Shown here piece by piece: positions 6,362 through 10,507 of a stretch of DNA of 10,507 bases. The position numbers and the translations under genes were made by a program. The first letter of the stretch is position 1; the number at the start of each line of letters is the position of its first letter. The notes beneath the pieces were generated by a model, which did not search any database, was not told the DNA's origin, and saw nothing but the letters and a program-made list of their open reading frames with translations. Source of the DNA: Bacteroidales bacterium (GTDB taxonomy: Bacteria; Bacteroidota; Bacteroidia; Bacteroidales; UBA932); NCBI GenBank assembly GCA_004552615.1, contig SFNZ01000063.1:1-10507 (forward strand), in the 5' to 3' direction.

Positions 6362-7543
6362 ATGGGAAAATACGATTTTGACAAAATAGTGGACAGGCGC
6401 GGGACAGGCGCCCTCAAGCTCGATGTGCTCAAGGAGCGTTACGGACGCGCAGACCTGACCCCTCTGTGGGTGGCCGACATGGATTTCGAGACCCCTTCGT
6501 TCATTACCGATGCCCTGAAACAGCGTCTTGAACATTCTCTCTTCGGATATACGGTGGAGCCGGATGACTACCGTCCTGCCATAATCGACTGGATCAGGGA
6601 TCATCACGGATGGGAAGTCAGGCCTGAATGGCTCTCCTACATTCCCGGTATCGTGAAAGGTATCGGAATGGTGGTCAACGTGTTCGTCAAGCCGGACGAG
6701 AAGGTCATCATCCAGCCTCCGGTCTATCATCCGTTCCGCCTCACTCCTCAGGGAAACGGTAGGGAAGTGGTGTACAACCCGCTGATAGAGAATCCTGACG
6801 GAACGTATTCGATGGATTTCGACAATCTCGAAAAAGTGGCCGACCCTTCATGCCGTCTTCTCATTCTCTCCAATCCTCACAATCCGGGAGGAATCGTATG
6901 GGACAGGGAGACTCTTGAAAAGCTTGCCAGGTTCTGCAGCAGCAGAGGCATCATAGTGATTTCAGACGAGATTCACTGCGACATGGCCCTTTACGGGCAC
7001 AAGCACATTCCGTTCGCTTCGGTGTCCCAGGAGGCGGCATCGTGCAGCATCACTTTCAGCGCCCCGACCAAGACTTTCAATATCGCGGGAATCGTTAGTT
7101 CGTGGTGTGTCGTGCCGGATGAAAAGCTTCGTACACGTTTCTTCGGCTGGCTGAAAGCCAATGAATTGGATGAACCGAACATGTTCGCTCCAATCGCTAC
7201 CGTGGCCGCTCTTAGAAACGGTGAGGAGTGGCGCAGGGAAATGCTCCGCTACATCGAGGGCAATATCGATTTCGTTATAAACTGGTGTGCTGAGCGGATT
7301 CCGCAGATCAAGCCTCTCAGGCCCCAGGCCTCATACCTCGTATGGCTGGACTGCCGCGGCCTCGGCCTCTCCCATGACGACCTCATTGACCTTTTCGTGA
7401 ACAAGGCCAGGCTCGCCCTGAACGACGGTGCGATGTTCGGTCCCGGCGGAGACGGCTTCATGCGTCTCAACGTAGCCTCCCCACGCAAACTCCTCGAACA
7501 GGCCCTCCTGCAGCTCGAAGACGCTGTTGCCGGTTGTCTTTGA
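6362..7543 (+). CDS. malY: MalY/PatB-type cystathionine beta-lyase (PLP-dependent C-S lyase)
   Basis: Fold-type I PLP enzyme that cleaves the C-S bond of cystathionine or cysteine S-conjugates, giving a thiol, pyruvate and ammonia. The 393-residue protein is full length for the MalY/PatB group. The N-terminus carries the subgroup's opening pattern (YDFDKIVDRRGTGALK, LWVADMDF). Tyr122 (PPVYHPF) stacks on the cofactor, Asn174 (SNPHNPGG) and Asp202 (SDEIHCD) bind the ring, and Lys237 in SAPTKTFNIAG is the Schiff-base lysine. A late RLNVASPR supplies the carboxylate-binding Arg. It starts 9 bp after the preceding PLP enzyme, with a purine-rich GGAAGAG in the gap, so the two are almost surely co-transcribed. 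Paired with a gamma-family enzyme it would convert cystathionine to homocysteine for methionine synthesis, or release H2S/thiols from cysteine compounds. E. coli MalY also represses the maltose regulator MalT; nothing here suggests that role. Confidence 0.92.
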   Translation: MGKYDFDKIVDRRGTGALKLDVLKERYGRADLTPLWVADMDFETPSFITDALKQRLEHSLFGYTVEPDDYRPAIIDWIRDHHGWEVRPEWLSYIPGIVKGIGMVVNVFVKPDEKVIIQPPVYHPFRLTPQGNGREVVYNPLIENPDGTYSMDFDNLEKVADPSCRLLILSNPHNPGGIVWDRETLEKLARFCSSRGIIVISDEIHCDMALYGHKHIPFASVSQEAASCSITFSAPTKTFNIAGIVSSWCVVPDEKLRTRFFGWLKANELDEPNMFAPIATVAALRNGEEWRREMLRYIEGNIDFVINWCAERIPQIKPLRPQASYLVWLDCRGLGLSHDDLIDLFVNKARLALNDGAMFGPGGDGFMRLNVASPRKLLEQALLQLEDAVAGCL

Positions 7544-7547
7544 GATT

Positions 7548-8789
7548 CTAAGCCTCGGTGAAATCCCGGATGATTCCCTCCACGGCCTTGGTCGCGGAGG
7601 CAACGGCTTCCACGACGGTGGCGGGGCCGAGGATGAAATCTCCTGCCAGATAGACATTTCCAAGGCTGGTTTTCTGGAATTCATCCACTGAAGGCCAGCC
7701 TGAATTGTTCAGTTCCGGCATCTCGTCACCGAAAATGCCCATATCCACATTCGCGCTGATAGCCACCAGCATGCTGTCGAACTCCACCTCATGCTCGCTG
7801 CCGTCTATCATTTTCGTGGCGATGCGTCCGTCCGGTTTCGTGACATTCTCGCAATGCTTCATTACGGCCTTGTTTCCCCGTATTTCCACCGGAACTTCAA
7901 ACAGTTCGAATTTCACTCCTTCCTGCCTTGCCTCTTCAACTTCAATGGAGTTCGCCGGCATGTTCTCGAAGGATTTGCGGTAATACACCCAGGTGTCGTG
8001 GCCGTTCCTGTTCGCAGTGCGGCAGGCATCCATCGTGACATTGCCGCCGCCTATTACAAGGACTTTGTGACCGAGCTTGTATGAGGATGGATTCTTCAGA
8101 TAATCAAGTGCATATATGATTCTTTCACTCTCTTCACCAGGGATGTCCAGCTTTCTCGGGATACCTGCCCCGGCCGCGATAAGAACTGCGTCATATTCCT
8201 GCCGGAGAGCAGACACTGTGATATCCTGGCCGAGTCTCGTGCATCCCCTGAACAGGATTCCTGCCCCGGACATCATCGTTTCGTATCTGTCCACGTATTT
8301 CCTGTCAAGCCTGAATTCAGGGATGCCGTATCTCAGCACCCCTCCGGGACGCTCATTCGCATCGAACACCGTGACCGAGAATCCTGCCTCCCTGAGCTTG
8401 AATGCAGCCGTGATTCCTGCAGGACCTGCTCCGACAACCGCCACTTTCTTGCCATTCTCCATCCCGGGAACGACTTCCGTATGGAAAAGAGCCTCTCCGG
8501 CAATCTCGAACTCTATGGAATGCCAATCCACCGGAACTTTCTTCGCGTTGAGGATACAATGCCCGTAACAAGCTTTGCTCCAGTCACATACCTGACTGGT
8601 TATCGCTGAGAAAGGATTGTTGCTGAAAAGGATGTCTGCAGCTTCTTCCGTTCGGCCTTCCCTGTACAGTCCCATTACCGACGGGACATCCGTATGTACG
8701 GCGCAGGCAGCCGAGCATCTTGCATTCTTGCAGCGCAGGCATCTTGCGGCTTCTATATGATTATTGGCGGTAGCTGTCGTATTGTCCAT
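7548..8789 (-). CDS. PreT/GltD-type FAD-dependent NAD(P)H oxidoreductase with two N-terminal [4Fe-4S] clusters
   Basis: Flavin and iron-sulfur electron-transfer protein of the glutamate synthase small subunit / NfnB / dihydropyrimidine dehydrogenase group. The N-terminal Fer4_20-like region has Cys17, 20, 25, 29 and Cys68, 74, 78, the same spacing as the cluster ligands of mammalian dihydropyrimidine dehydrogenase (79, 82, 87, 91 and 130, 136, 140). Next comes the FAD-binding VAVVGAGPAG near 115-124 with the RPGGVLRYGIPEFRL hallmark, a nucleotide-binding VLVIGGGNVTMD, and the second FAD contact NVYLAGDF near the end. At 413 residues it matches E. coli PreT (412) better than typical GltD. PreT works with PreA in pyrimidine reduction and GltD with GltB, but no such partner lies in the window, so the electron acceptor is unknown. 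It has its own promoter and ends 4 bp from the convergent malY-like gene. Stand-alone diaphorase or an unlinked partner are both possible. Confidence 0.85.
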   Translation of the reverse strand: MDNTTATANNHIEAARCLRCKNARCSAACAVHTDVPSVMGLYREGRTEEAADILFSNNPFSAITSQVCDWSKACYGHCILNAKKVPVDWHSIEFEIAGEALFHTEVVPGMENGKKVAVVGAGPAGITAAFKLREAGFSVTVFDANERPGGVLRYGIPEFRLDRKYVDRYETMMSGAGILFRGCTRLGQDITVSALRQEYDAVLIAAGAGIPRKLDIPGEESERIIYALDYLKNPSSYKLGHKVLVIGGGNVTMDACRTANRNGHDTWVYYRKSFENMPANSIEVEEARQEGVKFELFEVPVEIRGNKAVMKHCENVTKPDGRIATKMIDGSEHEVEFDSMLVAISANVDMGIFGDEMPELNNSGWPSVDEFQKTSLGNVYLAGDFILGPATVVEAVASATKAVEGIIRDFTEA

Positions 8790-8823
8790 AAAACTATTGT
8801 CTGATGTTCGTTTTCAAAGCCTA

Positions 8824-8831
8824 CAAATTTA
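8824..8831 (-). promoter_or_regulatory. Predicted -7 promoter element of the PreT-like gene
   Basis: The minus strand reads TAAATTTG, an exact TAnnTTTG match. Transcription would start near 8817, giving a leader of roughly 28 bases before the ATG at 8789. The expected -33 region falls in the T-rich tail of the upstream terminator (minus strand TTTTTCG), so the two signals abut or overlap. No perfect TTTG is seen at the -33 position. Confidence 0.6.
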
Positions 8832-8846
8832 ACAATATCTTCCGTA

Positions 8847-8893
8847 AAACGAAAAAGGATGGCCGAAAAGTCGCATGGACTTCCCGACCATCC
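8847..8893 (-). terminator. Intrinsic terminator of the FadL-like gene
   Basis: Read on the minus strand, arms at 8893-8878 and 8872-8857 pair over 16 positions (13 Watson-Crick and 3 G-U) around a 5-base loop, and are followed at once by TTTTTCGTTTT. The three wobble pairs become mismatches if the plus strand is transcribed, and no T run follows on that side, so the terminator is directional. It begins about 30 bases past the barrel gene's stop. Confidence 0.88.
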
Positions 8894-8924
8894 CCGTTTG
8901 CAATTGAATTATGAAGTTGAGGTT

Positions 8925-10457
8925 TTAGAATGCGAATGACACTCCAATACCGGCAACGATGCTCTTTCTCGAATAATCCTCCTTTCCCGGGATAGCGAGG
9001 GCCTCAGGTGTGAATCCTGCAAGCTTTTCTGCAAGGCCCGGATTGACGGCTGCCATCTGGCCGAGGAGCGGGGCGAGCTGCTCGTACATCTTCTTTCCGT
9101 ATCCGCCGTAGTCATTTGAGTCCTTGGAGAAATTCAGGAAGAAAGTCTTGTACACTGCGAGGTCGATGGCAATCTTCGGGGTAACGTGGATACTTGCACC
9201 GAGGCCTCCTGATACAGAGCTTGTCGAGAAGCTCATGTCGGAGATGTACTTAGCCTCGTCACCGAATCCGAAAGTACTGCTGTTCACTCCGATACTGAGT
9301 GTGAGAATCTTGTTTACATCCCACTCGATACCTCCGAGAATCTCGTATGCATTGTGCTCGAGATAGTCCTGTTTGTCAGCAAGGTCTGTGTCGCCGTTGT
9401 ACTGCTTGGACTGCTTGTCGAAATAATAGTTGAATCCGAGTGAGAGTCTCACGTTCTCTCTCGGGGAGAATGTACCGCCGATATTGAGGTTGGCAGGAAG
9501 GTCTGCCGCAATTTCCTTCTCGTCGTCGAACTGGGCTACGCCGGTGGTATTCTCCTTGGTGTCGTTCACGAGACGAACCCTGGTATTGAATTCATATCTT
9601 GCGGAGAAGTCGAATTTGCCGGTCTTGTAATGTACGGAGAGAATCGGGGTGAAGGCAATGTCCTTCTGGGAAGCGTCAAGCCTCTTGTCAGCCACGAGAC
9701 CGCCGGCCATTGCGGCACCCTGCTCTGCGCTTACTGCTCCTCCTGAAAGCATGGAGATGACACCTCCGAGCACGTTGGCTGCAGGAAGCATTGCCCCGCC
9801 GTACTGAAGCTGGATGTTCTGGATGTTGCCTACGTAGTTGTTTTTCAATACGTTGAGACGAAGTCCGGCTGAAACGCTCCAGTTCTTGTTGATTTTGTAT
9901 CCGAGGTTGAGCTGGCCTGCGAAATTGTACTGCTCGCCTACGAGGTCAGTGTCCACGTCATAACCGGTAACCACATTTGCGCCTGCGAGGGTGTTGATCA
10001 CTGCCGGGATCATCGCTACCGGAGCCTCGAAAGATCCGAGACCGTTCTCATATTCGCATTTTCCTCCACCGGAAATCACTCCGAAATGGAATGAACCGAA
10101 CCAGTTGTTGTGCTTGTATGCGAGGTCAAGATGGGGAAGTACAGGAACGAAGGTCTTTCCTACATATTTCTTGTATGGCTTGCCTCCATTGTCCACACCG
10201 TATGCCAATGGCTCATAGGTGGTGGTGGATATACGCTGCTGGATTGCTGTGTTGATGTCGAATGAAAGGTAGAATCCGTTTTCCATGAATCCGATTCCGG
10301 CAGGATTGAAATATGCCCCGTGGACTCCGATGGCTGCATTCTGGGCAGGATTGCGCAGATATGCGATGTTCTGGTTGGTGTTGTGGACATAACCTCCTGC
10401 AAAAGCGGAGACTGCTGCGGCAGAAAGCGCCGCTGTCAAGATAAGTTTTTTGTGCAT
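8925..10457 (-). CDS. Outer membrane beta-barrel protein, OmpP1/FadL/TodX-like
   Basis: Predicted outer-membrane channel of the family that takes up long-chain fatty acids and other hydrophobic compounds. Residues 1-20 form a Sec signal peptide (two Lys, hydrophobic core, cleavage after AFA). The mature N-terminus has the family pattern of Asn-Pro-Ala motifs, NPAQNA near 36 and YFNPAG at 49-54, which in FadL belongs to the hatch region. The rest is a series of short alternating strands with aromatic girdle residues, such as YNFAGQLNLGYKI and FDFSARYEF, and the chain ends in Phe as barrel proteins do for BAM recognition. Two Ala/Gly/Leu-rich segments, about 220-256 and about 457-490, look helical or loop-like rather than strand-like. 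Length (510) is somewhat above E. coli FadL. The substrate cannot be assigned from sequence. It is monocistronic, with its own promoter and terminator. Confidence 0.82.
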   Translation of the reverse strand: MHKKLILTAALSAAAVSAFAGGYVHNTNQNIAYLRNPAQNAAIGVHGAYFNPAGIGFMENGFYLSFDINTAIQQRISTTTYEPLAYGVDNGGKPYKKYVGKTFVPVLPHLDLAYKHNNWFGSFHFGVISGGGKCEYENGLGSFEAPVAMIPAVINTLAGANVVTGYDVDTDLVGEQYNFAGQLNLGYKINKNWSVSAGLRLNVLKNNYVGNIQNIQLQYGGAMLPAANVLGGVISMLSGGAVSAEQGAAMAGGLVADKRLDASQKDIAFTPILSVHYKTGKFDFSARYEFNTRVRLVNDTKENTTGVAQFDDEKEIAADLPANLNIGGTFSPRENVRLSLGFNYYFDKQSKQYNGDTDLADKQDYLEHNAYEILGGIEWDVNKILTLSIGVNSSTFGFGDEAKYISDMSFSTSSVSGGLGASIHVTPKIAIDLAVYKTFFLNFSKDSNDYGGYGKKMYEQLAPLLGQMAAVNPGLAEKLAGFTPEALAIPGKEDYSRKSIVAGIGVSFAF

Positions 10458-10485
10458 TTTGTCGCTTTTTTATGTAAAAACGTCG

Positions 10486-10493
10486 CAAAAGTA
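10486..10493 (-). promoter_or_regulatory. Predicted -7 promoter element of the FadL-like gene
   Basis: The minus strand reads TACTTTTG, an exact TAnnTTTG match. Transcription would begin near 10479, about 22 bases before the ATG at 10457. The -33 element would lie beyond the right edge of the window and cannot be checked. Confidence 0.6.
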
Positions 10494-10507
10494 CTGCAAA
10501 GGGCCCA

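Noticed and set aside
1..10507. Mobile element, CRISPR, defence system or tRNA signals
   Set aside because: No transposase, integrase, repeat-spacer array, long inverted repeats or tRNA-like cloverleaf was seen; gene content is ordinary chromosomal.

Overview
The window reads as chromosomal DNA of a Bacteroidota bacterium, most likely order Bacteroidales. The evidence is several matches to the Bacteroidota promoter -7 element TAnnTTTG ahead of genes, few Shine-Dalgarno sequences, a lone ftsE without ftsX, and proteins of Bacteroidales type (FadL-like barrel, TlpA-like lipoprotein, paired sensor kinase and regulator). Base composition is moderate, near half GC by eye. No tRNA, rRNA, insertion sequence, CRISPR array or phage gene was seen, and no stretch over 300 bases lacks a gene.

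Left part, minus strand (4402 down to 1): a compact run ftsE - nth - CPA1 cation/proton antiporter - response regulator - sensor histidine kinase. Junctions are 4 and 17 bp overlaps and 11 and 1 bp gaps, so this is probably one operon. Its last two genes look damaged. The response regulator has an intact receiver, but its winged-helix output domain lacks about 45-50 residues in frame. The kinase gene lacks about 80-90 residues between the H-box and the ATP-binding G1 box, and the two sides are in different frames; it also runs off the window. Either this strain has lost a two-component system or the assembly collapsed here.

Middle, plus strand (4541 to 7543): a divergent thioredoxin-fold lipoprotein with a CPDC motif, then two PLP enzymes 9 bp apart: a Cys/Met-metabolism (gamma) family enzyme and a MalY/PatB-type C-S beta-lyase. 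Together they suggest transsulfuration or sulfur amino acid breakdown.

Right part, minus strand (10457 down to 7548): a FadL/OmpP1-like outer membrane barrel with its own promoter and a strong intrinsic terminator, then a PreT/GltD-type FAD- and Fe-S-dependent NAD(P)H oxidoreductase with its own promoter just past that terminator. The oxidoreductase converges on the malY-like gene with only 4 bp between stop codons.

I found no convincing new multi-gene system. The most notable signals are the two internal deletions in adjacent two-component genes and the altered active site of the gamma-family PLP enzyme.
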